In this document: positions 18,246 through 26,681 of the stretch, in pieces
Layout of the letters: each line of letters starts with the position of its first letter
Numbering within the stretch: position 1 is the stretch's first letter
NCBI GenBank assembly: GCA_900551555.1
Contig: URWC01000001.1
Location: 4,795 to 68,794, forward strand
Origin: an uncultured Collinsella sp.
Lineage (GTDB): Bacteria > Actinomycetota > Coriobacteriia > Coriobacteriales > Coriobacteriaceae
Direction of reading: 5' to 3'
Length of the DNA stretch: 64,000 bases
Position numbers and translations under genes: made by a program
Notes under the pieces: generated by a model
Databases searched by the model: none
The model's input: the letters and a program-made list of their open reading frames with translations, nothing else
What the model was told of the DNA's origin: nothing

Positions 18246-19607
18246 CTACAGAATAAATCGAAGGATGTCGGAACGAAGCATATAGACAAACAGCAGCACA
18301 AAGAGCGCGATGCCCACATAGCTCACAATCGTCTGGACCTTGAGCGGAAGCTCGCGGCCAGCAATCTTTTGAATGATCTCGATGACCAGCTTGCCGCCAT
18401 CGAGTGGTGGGATGGGCAGCAGGTTCATAAAGCCAAGCGAGAACGAAATGAGGGCGGCAAACGAAAGGAACGTGGCAGGGCCGGCAGCAGCAGCCTGTGA
18501 GGACATAACGCTAATGCCCACGATCGAAGAAGACTGATCGAGAATCTCCATCGTATGCTGCGGCTGGAGCAGGCGCATCACGCCCTCCGCTGTCTGCACG
18601 ACATAGGAGAACGAAAGTCGAGCCGACGTGATGGGGTCTAAACGGACCACCTGCGTAGAGGCATACACACCTAGGCGCTCGTCCTCTTTGAGCGCAACCG
18701 CGGTCGAATGCTGCTTGCCGTCACGCTCGTACTCGATGGCGATATCGTCCTTACCGGCAGCCTTACCGATGGCATCGTAAACGTCCATCCAGGTAGAGCA
18801 CGATACTCCGTCAACCGAAAGGATCGCGTCGCCGCCCTCGATACCCGCCTTGGCGGCAATAGACCCCTCGTCAACCTGACCGATCACGTTGGTATCCATC
18901 GGCACGGTGACACCCGCAATAGAGTAGATGCTCATAAGCAGCAAAAAGCCCGTCAGGATATTGACGAGAATGCCCGCGAGCAACATAAAGGCGCGCTTGA
19001 GAAAGCCCTGGCCAAGATAGGTGTGCGAACGCTCTTGTGCAAGGAACTCGGCCTCGCCGCACGGCAGCTCCCACACATCGCCCTCGGCAGTTGAATGTTC
19101 GCGATCGAAACGGCGGCCGTCAAAGGTAGTGTAACCCGCCGCATCTCGCGGCAGCGTCTGATACTTGGTGGGATAGTAGCTCGGCGAGGGCTTCTCCCCT
19201 TCCTCATACCAGGGTGCGATGGAACCCCAGCCCAGCAACAGGGCGCATGCCTCGAGCACATCCTCCTCGGAAAGCTCAAGCTCGACAGCAAGGTCGGCCA
19301 CGGTCACGCGACCATGACGATAGATAGCCGCGAGCACGCGGTCGGCACACGAGACGTCGGTCGGATCCATACCGCAAATGGCAGCGTAGCCACCCAGCAG
19401 CAGCGGGGTCACGCCAAACTTGGTTCCAATGCGACGCGACGTGTAATGAATGTCAAAGCGGCACGGCAGGCCCAAAAAGAACTCGGTCACACGGACGCCG
19501 CAGGCACGCGCCGCCAAAAAGTGGCCGCCCTCGTGCAAAAACACGAGGACGGAAAGCATCAGCAGGCCCCAAAAGACCGATGAGAGAACGCTCAGAACAG
19601 TATCCAT
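18246..19607 (-). CDS. rseP: Site-2 protease RseP with inserted helix-turn-helix-like region
   Basis: A 453-residue intramembrane zinc metalloprotease. HEGGH (about 25-29) is in the first membrane helix, GGYAAICGM follows, a PDZ domain spans about 230-310, and NLLPIPPLDGG carries the second active-site motif near residue 398. Unlike usual RseP proteins, about 110 residues (roughly 82-195) are inserted before the second membrane helix. The first part, CADRVLAAIYRHGRVTVADL and onward, looks like a winged helix, followed by a Tyr/Pro-rich stretch. The start is uncertain: ATG at 19607 is used, a TTG lies five codons upstream. Confidence 0.93.
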   Translation of the reverse strand: MDTVLSVLSSVFWGLLMLSVLVFLHEGGHFLAARACGVRVTEFFLGLPCRFDIHYTSRRIGTKFGVTPLLLGGYAAICGMDPTDVSCADRVLAAIYRHGRVTVADLAVELELSEEDVLEACALLLGWGSIAPWYEEGEKPSPSYYPTKYQTLPRDAAGYTTFDGRRFDREHSTAEGDVWELPCGEAEFLAQERSHTYLGQGFLKRAFMLLAGILVNILTGFLLLMSIYSIAGVTVPMDTNVIGQVDEGSIAAKAGIEGGDAILSVDGVSCSTWMDVYDAIGKAAGKDDIAIEYERDGKQHSTAVALKEDERLGVYASTQVVRLDPITSARLSFSYVVQTAEGVMRLLQPQHTMEILDQSSSIVGISVMSSQAAAAGPATFLSFAALISFSLGFMNLLPIPPLDGGKLVIEIIQKIAGRELPLKVQTIVSYVGIALFVLLFVYMLRSDILRFIL

Positions 19608-19632
19608 AAAACGAAAAAGCAATCCTTATGGG

Positions 19633-20820
19633 TTAGGAACGGGTTGCGACGAGTACCTGCGCAGCCTTTTCACGCGCCCACGCATCGATGTCGCGAAGCT
19701 GCTCAAACGAATCGACCGCCTGCACATCGTGGGCATCCATGCAGGATTCCACAATGCGATCGATATCGGTAAAGCTGCAGCCATCGCGCAGGAAGGCATC
19801 GACGGCGACCTCGTTGGCGGCATTGAGCACGCACGGCATGGTGCCACCCGTCTTGCCGGCACGCTCGGCCAGTGCCAGACAGCGGAAGGTATCCATGTCG
19901 GCAGCATCAAACGTGAGCTGCCCCAACTCGCGAAAATCGATACGAGGCGCCGGAGTATCCCAACGCTCGGGATACGAGAACGCGAACTGGATGGGAATAC
20001 GCATGTCGGAAGCACCGAGATGCGCCATCACGGAGCCGTCGGAGAACTCGACCATAGAGTGAATCTTGGACTGACGCTGCACGACCACGTTAATGAAATC
20101 GAGGTCGCAGTTAAACAGATGCATGGCCTCAATGCGCTCCAGGCCCTTGTTCATGAGGGTGGCGGAGTCGATGGTGATCTTGGCGCCCATGGCCCACGTG
20201 GGATGTGCGAGGGCATCGGCACGCGTCACGCGGTCGAGCTCGTCGCGCGTGCGGCCAAAAAACGGACCGCCCGAGCAGGTGAGCCAAATACAATGAGCCT
20301 CGCGTGGGTTCTCCCCCAGATAGCACTGGAAGATGGCGGAGTGCTCAGAGTCGACTGGAATAAGCTGGCCCGGTTGCGCCAACGGCATAAGCAAGTCGCC
20401 ACCGACGACGAGGGACTCCTTGTTGGCAAGGGCAAGGCGCTTATTTGAGGTCAAGGCCGCATGGCTCGCCTCGAGACCGGCGGCACCCACAATAGCGACG
20501 AGTACGCAGTCGACATCGTCGCGACGCGCGAGCTCGCAAACCGCCTGCGCGCCAACGCCGAGCTTCGTTCCCTCGGGCAACTCCTGCAGCACGGCGTCAT
20601 CGCCATGAGCGACATCGGCCACGGCAACCGCCGAAACCGAGAATTCGCGGGCAGCGGCAACAAGCTCGGAGGTACTGGAGTTAACGGACAGCGCCGTCAC
20701 CTGCAGGCGATCGGCATGCTGGCGGCACACATCGAGCGCCTGGGTGCCGATGGAGCCCGTACAACCCAGGATGGCAACACGGAGGCGTCCATCGGGGCCA
20801 TACGTCGTCTGGAATGACAT
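19633..20820 (-). CDS. dxr: 1-deoxy-D-xylulose-5-phosphate reductoisomerase
   Basis: A 395-residue NADPH-dependent enzyme, first committed step of the MEP pathway. The cofactor loop is LGCTGSIGTQ (about 19-28). Metal and substrate residues lie in VDSEHSAIFQ and in the flexible loop TCSGGPFFG. Its ATG shares one base with the cdsA stop (TAATG), so the two are translationally coupled. It and ispG in the same operon show that isoprenoids are made by the MEP route. Confidence 0.97.
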   Translation of the reverse strand: MSFQTTYGPDGRLRVAILGCTGSIGTQALDVCRQHADRLQVTALSVNSSTSELVAAAREFSVSAVAVADVAHGDDAVLQELPEGTKLGVGAQAVCELARRDDVDCVLVAIVGAAGLEASHAALTSNKRLALANKESLVVGGDLLMPLAQPGQLIPVDSEHSAIFQCYLGENPREAHCIWLTCSGGPFFGRTRDELDRVTRADALAHPTWAMGAKITIDSATLMNKGLERIEAMHLFNCDLDFINVVVQRQSKIHSMVEFSDGSVMAHLGASDMRIPIQFAFSYPERWDTPAPRIDFRELGQLTFDAADMDTFRCLALAERAGKTGGTMPCVLNAANEVAVDAFLRDGCSFTDIDRIVESCMDAHDVQAVDSFEQLRDIDAWAREKAAQVLVATRS

Positions 20821-21719
20821 TACAGCACGCCTCCGATCATCAGCATCAGCTGCGCGGTGATGCAGCCGAAGATAAGCGAATCGCTACGATCGAGCATGCC
20901 GCCGTGGCCCGGGATAAGGTTGCCGGAATCCTTGACGCCCACACCGCGCTTGATGCGCGACTCGATAAGGTCGCCGATAACGCCCAGAATGGACACGACC
21001 ACGCCGCACAGCAGCGCATAGGGCAGGCTGAGCTTGAAGAAATGCGTCGCCCACAGGATGAGCCAAATCAAAACCGAGCCCAGGATGCCGCCAACAAACC
21101 CCTCCCAGCTCTTTTTGGGAGAGATCTTGGGAACCATCTTGTGCTTGCCGATACGGCTGCCCACGATGTAGGCAAACGAATCGGAGACCCAAAGGGACGC
21201 GCAAACGCCCACCGAAAGCAAGGCGCCGGCAAAACCGGGCACGGCATCGCGCAGCAGCACGATAGCCGACAGCATAAAGCCAGTGTAGATAGGACCCATG
21301 AGCGTCACGGCCACATCAGAGATGCGGGTACGCGGCGACCAGACATACCAAATGCCCACAGCGAGCATCAGGGCAAAAAGCAGGGCATTCAGCAACATCG
21401 AATCGCCCAACGCCGACAGCGGAAAGAGTACGGCGGCAGCGATACCCATGCGCTCGTTAGCCATCTTGCCATCGAGCCTCGTCATACGGAAAAACTCATA
21501 GCAGCACAGACCGCTCATGACAGAAACAAAGATGGCCGTGGGCACGATACCCAAAACCAGGCACAGGATAAAGACAACGGCGTAAACGATACCGGCGGCG
21601 GCACGGGTGATAAAGCCCGCAAGCCACGAACCGGTGCCATTCTTCGCTGCGGGCGCTCCCGCAGCGACAGCCTTGCGCCCAGATGTCTTGGGAGCAGTTG
21701 CCTTGGGACGATCGAACAC
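20820..21719 (-). CDS. cdsA: Phosphatidate cytidylyltransferase
   Basis: A 299-residue integral membrane protein with about seven to eight hydrophobic helices after a roughly 35-residue charged N-terminal tail. The CDP-diglyceride synthase signature, SRIKRGVGVKDSGNLIPGHG, followed by GMLDRSDS, lies near the C-terminus. It makes CDP-diacylglycerol, the precursor of all phospholipids. The GTG start has GAGGAGG 8 bases upstream and follows the uppS stop by 2 bases. Confidence 0.96.
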   Translation of the reverse strand: MFDRPKATAPKTSGRKAVAAGAPAAKNGTGSWLAGFITRAAAGIVYAVVFILCLVLGIVPTAIFVSVMSGLCCYEFFRMTRLDGKMANERMGIAAAVLFPLSALGDSMLLNALLFALMLAVGIWYVWSPRTRISDVAVTLMGPIYTGFMLSAIVLLRDAVPGFAGALLSVGVCASLWVSDSFAYIVGSRIGKHKMVPKISPKKSWEGFVGGILGSVLIWLILWATHFFKLSLPYALLCGVVVSILGVIGDLIESRIKRGVGVKDSGNLIPGHGGMLDRSDSLIFGCITAQLMLMIGGVL

Positions 21720-21721
21720 GA

Positions 21722-22516
21722 TTAAGCCTCCTCGGTCTTGCTCAGACCACCAAACCTACGGTCACGGCCCTGATAGGCCAAAATGGCGTCGACAAGGCCC
21801 CAACGATCAAAGTCGGGCCAATAGGTATCGGTGACGTAGAATTCGGAATAAGCCACCTGCCACAGCAGATAGTTCGAAAGGCGCAGCTCACCAGAAGTGC
21901 GAATCACAAGCTCAGGATCGGGAAGGCCGGCGGTATAGAGGTGGGAAGCCACCATGTCGTCATCAATTGCGGCAGGATCGATCTTACCGGCGGCAGCGTC
22001 GAGTGCGATCTGACGGACAGCGCGGGTAATCTCGGCACGCGCGCCGTAGTTGACGGCAAGCGCCAGCGTCATGCCGGTGTGATCGGCGCACTCAGCAAGA
22101 CCGCGTTCAAAAACGTCGCGGGTCTTCTTGGGCAGCGCGGAAATGTCACCCAAAAAGACAACGCGCACGTTTTCGCGCTTCAGAAGCGGCAGCTCGTCGA
22201 TGAACGTCTTGGCAAACAGGTGCATCAGAACGTTGACTTCGTGCTGAGGGCGATTCCAGTTTTCGGTCGAAAACGCATAGGCAGAAAGCACGTCGACGCC
22301 CAGACGCACGCAGGCGGTAATAATCTCACGAAGGGAGACGATACCCGCCTTGTGGCCCTCAGTGCGCGCAAGACCGCGCGACGTGGCCCAGCGACCGTTG
22401 CCGTCCATGATGCACGAGATATGGTGCGGAATGTTATTGAGGTCAAGGTCGGAAAAACCGACGCCCGCAGGGGCGTCGGCAAAGTACTCGACCAGTTTAT
22501 GCTCGTCGTATTGCAC
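21722..22516 (-). CDS. uppS: Isoprenyl (undecaprenyl) diphosphate synthase
   Basis: A 264-residue cis-prenyltransferase. CIMDGNGRWA (about 35-44) carries the catalytic aspartate, YAFSTENWNRP the conserved central motif, and RTSGELRLSNYLLWQ the C-terminal motif. It makes the C55 lipid carrier for peptidoglycan. The GTG start follows the frr stop by one base. An N-terminal extension of about 30 residues precedes the catalytic core. Confidence 0.96.
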   Translation of the reverse strand: MQYDEHKLVEYFADAPAGVGFSDLDLNNIPHHISCIMDGNGRWATSRGLARTEGHKAGIVSLREIITACVRLGVDVLSAYAFSTENWNRPQHEVNVLMHLFAKTFIDELPLLKRENVRVVFLGDISALPKKTRDVFERGLAECADHTGMTLALAVNYGARAEITRAVRQIALDAAAGKIDPAAIDDDMVASHLYTAGLPDPELVIRTSGELRLSNYLLWQVAYSEFYVTDTYWPDFDRWGLVDAILAYQGRDRRFGGLSKTEEA

Positions 22517-22517
22517 C

Positions 22518-23054
22518 TTAGATCTCCATGACCTCGGCTTCTTTTTCCTTCAGAAGCTCCTCGACCTTGGCGACATACTCATCGGTGTGCTTCTGGACCT
22601 TGGCCTGCTCGCGACGGACATCGTCCTCGGTGAGCTCCTCATCGCGCTCGAGCTTGTTGTTGAAGTCGCGACGGATGTTACGGATAGACACCTTGGCCTG
22701 CTCGGCGTACTCGCGGCACTCCTTGACGAGCTCGCGACGGCGCTCCTCAGTGGGAGCCGGGAACGGAAGACGAACGACGGTGCCATCGGAGTTGGGGGTA
22801 ATACCCAGATCGGAAGCGCCGATGGCCTTGACGATAGCATTGATGAGTGCCTTGTCCCACGGCTCGATGAGCAGCATGTGGGCCTCGGGGGTCTTGACGG
22901 CGGCAACCTGCGTGACCGGCGTGGAAACACCGTAATAATCGACGGTGATGTCGGACAGAATGTTGGCATTGGCGCGGCCGGTACGGACCTTGGAGAAGTT
23001 ATGCTTGAGGGACTCGAGCGACTTGTCCATATGGGCGGTGATGTTATCTGCCAT
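22518..23054 (-). CDS. frr: Ribosome recycling factor
   Basis: A 178-residue, mostly helical protein that with EF-G splits ribosomes after termination. FSKVRTGRANANIL near residues 20-33 and the helical arm VSIRNIRRDFNNKLE (about 120-134) are typical. It lies 2 bases after pyrH, in the conserved tsf-pyrH-frr order. Slightly shorter than the usual 185. Confidence 0.97.
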   Translation of the reverse strand: MADNITAHMDKSLESLKHNFSKVRTGRANANILSDITVDYYGVSTPVTQVAAVKTPEAHMLLIEPWDKALINAIVKAIGASDLGITPNSDGTVVRLPFPAPTEERRRELVKECREYAEQAKVSIRNIRRDFNNKLERDEELTEDDVRREQAKVQKHTDEYVAKVEELLKEKEAEVMEI

Positions 23055-23056
23055 GC

Positions 23057-23779
23057 TTAATCCTCCTGATAGACGAGCGTGCCGACGGGCTCACCCGAAA
23101 GCGCGCGCTTGACGGTGTCCTCGCCATCGATGTTGAGGACCAAAATCGGCATACGGTTATCCTGGCACAGTGCCGTAGCCGTGGAATCCATAACCTGCAG
23201 ACCGCGGACGAGAACCTCGTGATAGGTAATCTTGTCAAAACGGACGGCATCGGCGCACTTGACGGGATCCTTGTCGTAGATGCCGTCAACCTTGGTGGCT
23301 TTAATCAGAATCTCGGCGCCGATCTCGCACGCACGAAGAGCCGCGGCGGTGTCGGTCGTAAAGTACGGATTGCCCGAACCGGCGGCAAAAATAACGACGT
23401 TGCCCTTGGAAAGGTGGTTGATGGCGCGACGGCGAATATAGGGCTCGCAGATCTCGTTCATCTGGATAGCGCTCATCACGCGGCAGGGAACATCGTTATG
23501 CTCGAAGGCATCCTGCAGGGCGAGCGCGTTCATAACGGTTGCCAGCATGCCCATGTAGTCGGCCTGAGCACGCTCCATGCCACCGGCAGCGCCGGCCATG
23601 CCGCGGAAAATATTGCCGCCGCCGACAACGACGCCGACCTCATGGCCAACGGCGAGCAGCTCCTTGACCTGCTTGGCAAGATGGTCGGTAACCTTGGGGT
23701 CGATGCCATATTGGCCGTCGCCCATCAGCGCTTCGCCGGAAAGCTTAAGAAGCACGCGTTTATATCGGATGTCGGACAA
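23057..23779 (-). CDS. pyrH: Uridylate kinase
   Basis: A 240-residue amino-acid-kinase-fold enzyme that phosphorylates UMP to [13 protein letters not shown] (about 12-21), [11 protein letters not shown] and [19 protein letters not shown] are family motifs. The TTG start is set by AAGGAGG 6 bases upstream. A TAGAAT -10 box at 23810-23815 and a terminator after tsf suggest that pyrH starts a new transcript here. Confidence 0.96.
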   Translation of the reverse strand: MSDIRYKRVLLKLSGEALMGDGQYGIDPKVTDHLAKQVKELLAVGHEVGVVVGGGNIFRGMAGAAGGMERAQADYMGMLATVMNALALQDAFEHNDVPCRVMSAIQMNEICEPYIRRRAINHLSKGNVVIFAAGSGNPYFTTDTAAALRACEIGAEILIKATKVDGIYDKDPVKCADAVRFDKITYHEVLVRGLQVMDSTATALCQDNRMPILVLNIDGEDTVKRALSGEPVGTLVYQED

Positions 23780-23839
23780 AGCGATCCTCCTTTAGATTGA
23801 ACTCTCAACATTCTATCAAAGGCTCTAAGAAGAGCCATG

Positions 23840-23874
23840 AAAAAGCAGGCTGTGAGTAAAACCCACAGCCTGCT
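23840..23874 (-). terminator. Intrinsic terminator after tsf
   Basis: A perfect 11-bp stem (23844-23854 with 23864-23874) followed on the minus strand by TTTTT. It separates rpsB-tsf from pyrH-frr-uppS and onward. A smaller 6-bp hairpin follows at 23821-23836. Confidence 0.85.
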
Positions 23875-23897
23875 CATTACCAGCTACAAGAGCTTAT

Positions 23898-24767
23898 TTA
23901 CTCGCCACGGACCAGACGGTCAAAGGCAACGACGGTAATGGTGTCGCCGAGCTCCTTGGAGACCTGCTCAGCGTACTTCTTGATGGTGAGGGAGCTGTCC
24001 TTGATGAACTCCTGCTCGGTGAGCACGGACTGCTTGTAGAACTTCTCCAGACGGCCGACAGCCATCTTCTCCTGAATGGCCTCGGGCTTGCCGGACTCGG
24101 CAGCCTGAGCCATGTAGATCTGCTTCTCGTGCTCGACGGTCTCGGCCGGAACCTGATCGCGGGTAGCGCAGATCGGGGCGACAGCGGCAACCTGAAGGGC
24201 AACGTCGTGAGCGAAGGTCTTGAAGGATTCAGCCTGAGCGGTCTCAGCCTTCTCGAAGGCGAACTCGACGAGGACGCCGATCTTACCACCCATGTGGATG
24301 TAAGAAGCGAGCGCGCCGTTCTCAGCCTTGCGGGCAGCGAAGCGGGAGATCTTCATGTTCTCGCCCATGATGTGAATCATCTCGGTGAGCTCGGAGGAAA
24401 CGGTCTCCTCGCCCATCGGCTTCTCGAGCAGAGCGTCGACGTCAGCAGGCTCGGTGGTAGCGACAACCACAGCGACCTTGGAAGCAAAGCCGGTGAACTT
24501 GGCGTTAGAGCCAACGAAGTCGGTCTCGCAGGAGAGCTCGAGCAGAGCGCCGGTCTTGCCATCCTCGGAGACGAACGCGGCGACAGCGCCCTCGTTGGTC
24601 TCACGGCCAGCCTTCTTGGCAGCCTTGGCAAGGCCGTTCTTACGCAGAACGTCGACAGCGGCGTCCATGTCGCCGTCAGCCTCGACGAGAGCCTTCTTGC
24701 ACTCCATCATCGGGGAGTCGGTCATCTCGCGGAGCTGCTTGACCATAGCGGCGGTAATCTGGGCCAT
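23898..24767 (-). CDS. tsf: Elongation factor Ts
   Basis: A 289-residue guanine-nucleotide exchange factor for EF-Tu. The N-terminal UBA-like domain (MAQITAAMVKQLREMTDSP) is followed by the core with CETDFV. The ATG at 24767 follows AAGGA; a TTG five codons upstream overlaps that site. It follows rpsB by 45 bases, the standard pairing. Confidence 0.97.
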   Translation of the reverse strand: MAQITAAMVKQLREMTDSPMMECKKALVEADGDMDAAVDVLRKNGLAKAAKKAGRETNEGAVAAFVSEDGKTGALLELSCETDFVGSNAKFTGFASKVAVVVATTEPADVDALLEKPMGEETVSSELTEMIHIMGENMKISRFAARKAENGALASYIHMGGKIGVLVEFAFEKAETAQAESFKTFAHDVALQVAAVAPICATRDQVPAETVEHEKQIYMAQAAESGKPEAIQEKMAVGRLEKFYKQSVLTEQEFIKDSSLTIKKYAEQVSKELGDTITVVAFDRLVRGE

Positions 24768-24812
24768 TGTGGTTCCTTTCAAAGAGATGAAAAAGAATTA
24801 ACTAAGACTGAT

Positions 24813-25541
24813 TTACTCGGCCTTGGGCTCAGCGGCCATCTCGGCCTCGGAGACCTGCTCCTTACCAGAGCCAGCGAGGCAGGCGTCAGCCATGAGCTCG
24901 CACATAAGGGTGACAGCGGAGATAGCGTCATCGTTGCAGGGGATGCCGTACTCGACCTCGTCGGGATCGGAGTTGGTGTCGATCAGGGCGACGACGGGGA
25001 TGTTCAGGCGCTGAGCCTCCTTGATGGCGTTCTCCTCGCGCTTGGTGTCGATGACGAAGAGAGCCTGGGGCAGACCCTTCATGTCGCGGGCGCCACCGAG
25101 GTTGGTCTGGAGCTTGGTGAGCTCCTTGCCGAGAACAGCCTGCTCCTTCTTGGGCAGAACAGCCATGCGGCCGTCCTCGACCATGGCCTCGAGCTCCTCC
25201 ATGCGGTTGATGCGGGAGCGGATGGTGACGAAGTTGGTCAGCATACCGCCGAGCCAACGCTGGTTGATGTAAGGCATGTTGGCGCGCTCAGCAGCGTTCT
25301 TGACGGCCTCCTGAGCCTGCTTCTTGGTGCCGACGAATAGCACGTTGCCACCCTTGGCGACGTTCTTGACGAAGGTGTAGGCCTGGTCGGCGTCGAGGAT
25401 GGTCTGCTTGAGGTCGAGGATGTAGATGCCGTTGCGCTCACCGAAGATGAACGGCTTCATCTTGGGGTTCCAGCGACGGGTCTGGTGACCGAAGTGGCAG
25501 CCGGCCTCGAGCAGGGTGCGGATATTAATCTTGGTAGCCAT
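24813..25541 (-). CDS. rpsB: Small ribosomal subunit protein uS2
   Basis: A 242-residue uS2 with the start [20 protein letters not shown], the motif [17 protein letters not shown], and [19 protein letters not shown] near residue 190. It carries a short acidic tail. A strong promoter and a structured leader lie upstream, and AGGAGG lies 6 bases before the ATG. Confidence 0.98.
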   Translation of the reverse strand: MATKINIRTLLEAGCHFGHQTRRWNPKMKPFIFGERNGIYILDLKQTILDADQAYTFVKNVAKGGNVLFVGTKKQAQEAVKNAAERANMPYINQRWLGGMLTNFVTIRSRINRMEELEAMVEDGRMAVLPKKEQAVLGKELTKLQTNLGGARDMKGLPQALFVIDTKREENAIKEAQRLNIPVVALIDTNSDPDEVEYGIPCNDDAISAVTLMCELMADACLAGSGKEQVSEAEMAAEPKAE

Positions 25542-25559
25542 GTTAAACCTCCTGTGGTT

Positions 25560-25645
25560 TGCCTCCGCGCGGGGTCATCCTCCAAAACCAACCCGGACAT
25601 GTGCTACCAAAGCCCGGGCACCACGGTATGAAGTAGCCGCGCGTG
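25560..25645 (-). promoter_or_regulatory. Structured rpsB leader
   Basis: In the leader a 7-bp long-range stem joins 25566-25572 and 25637-25643. It encloses a second CCCGG/CCGGG stem (about 25592-25617). Leaders that bind S2 and repress rpsB-tsf are known in other bacteria, so this may be an autoregulatory element; this is inference from the structure only. Confidence 0.45.
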
Positions 25646-25682
25646 CGTGATAAAAACATGTTGCCGTGAAGCAACCCGATGA

Positions 25683-25711
25683 ATGATAGCAGGAATGCCT
25701 CTTCCTGCCAA
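25683..25711 (-). promoter_or_regulatory. Promoter of rpsB-tsf
   Basis: Minus strand TTGGCA (25711-25706), 17-base spacer, TATCAT (25688-25683) with TG one base before it (extended -10). It gives a leader of about 135 bases. Confidence 0.75.
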
Positions 25712-25760
25712 CCCGCAATCAAAACCACACACCTGAGTGCGGCGCGGGACGTCCCAGCCA

Positions 25761-26681
25761 CTATTCGCCGCGGGGATGGGCTTGAGCCACGGCACGTTTA
25801 AGCCGATCGAGTGTGAGATGCGTGTAGATCTGCGTCGTGGACAGGCTCGCATGACCTAGCAGCTCTTGAACCGAGCGCAGGTCCGCACCGCCCTCGAGCA
25901 AGTCGGTCGCAAAGGTATGGCGCATCGCATGCGGGGCGATGTCAGCCGGAATGCCGGCGAGCGTCGCCAGCGTATGGAACCGCCGCCGAAGCATCGCGGC
26001 GCTCATGCGATTGCCGCGCGCCGATATAAGCAGCGGATGCGGCCCGGTAGCGAGGTCGCGGCGCTTTGCCCGAGCGAGCAACTCCGGCCTCCCCTCTTCA
26101 ATATAGAGACGCGTCACATCGAGCGCACGACGATACAGAGGGACGATACGCTCCTTGCTCCCCTTGCCCCACAGGCGCAGCGTGCGCTCGGACCATGAGA
26201 TGGATTCCACATTGAGCGCCGCAAGCTCTGAGATGCGGGCACCCGAGGCATAGAGCAACTCGAGCATCGCCGCATCGCGCAGTCCCGCGGGTGTTGAGGT
26301 ATCAGGCGTCTTGAGCAGCGCCTCGACCCGCTGGGTCGTAAGGACGCCCGGCAGGTCACGCGGCAGCTTGGGCGACGCGATCGCCGAGACCGCATCGCCC
26401 TCGACAATCCCCTCGGCAGCCATCCAGCGATAGAGAGATCGGATAGCCGACAGGTGCGCCGCAAGCGTTCGGGGAGCCACCTGCTCACGCGAAAGCTCAG
26501 CAAGATAGCGACGAATGGTGCGCACGTCGGCAGCGAAAGCATCAATATCCTCGCGCTCGCACCAGGCAGCAAAGCGCTCCAGTCTCGAGCCATAGGCCGT
26601 CACCGTGTTGGGAGAAAGCCCCTCAACGCGTGCGATATAGGCGATAAAAGAGTCGACGGTGTCGTACAGGTCAAAGGCTAT
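25761..26681 (-). CDS. Tyrosine recombinase of the XerC/XerD family (probable ATA start)
   Basis: A 306-residue recombinase if begun at ATA 26681. The N-terminal SAM-like domain includes DSFIAYIARVEGLSPNTVTA. Catalytic residues are R (GARISEL, about 149), K (GKGSKERIVPL), the HAMRH pair, H in LGHASL and the nucleophile Y in TTQIYTHL. Xer proteins resolve chromosome dimers at dif. The only in-frame ATG/GTG/TTG near the front is GTG 26603, which would cut off 26 conserved residues. ATA at 26681 has GGAGG 9 bases upstream and overlaps the trmFO stop as ATAG. Whether it is XerC or XerD is not decided. Confidence 0.9.
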   Translation of the reverse strand: MAFDLYDTVDSFIAYIARVEGLSPNTVTAYGSRLERFAAWCEREDIDAFAADVRTIRRYLAELSREQVAPRTLAAHLSAIRSLYRWMAAEGIVEGDAVSAIASPKLPRDLPGVLTTQRVEALLKTPDTSTPAGLRDAAMLELLYASGARISELAALNVESISWSERTLRLWGKGSKERIVPLYRRALDVTRLYIEEGRPELLARAKRRDLATGPHPLLISARGNRMSAAMLRRRFHTLATLAGIPADIAPHAMRHTFATDLLEGGADLRSVQELLGHASLSTTQIYTHLTLDRLKRAVAQAHPRGE

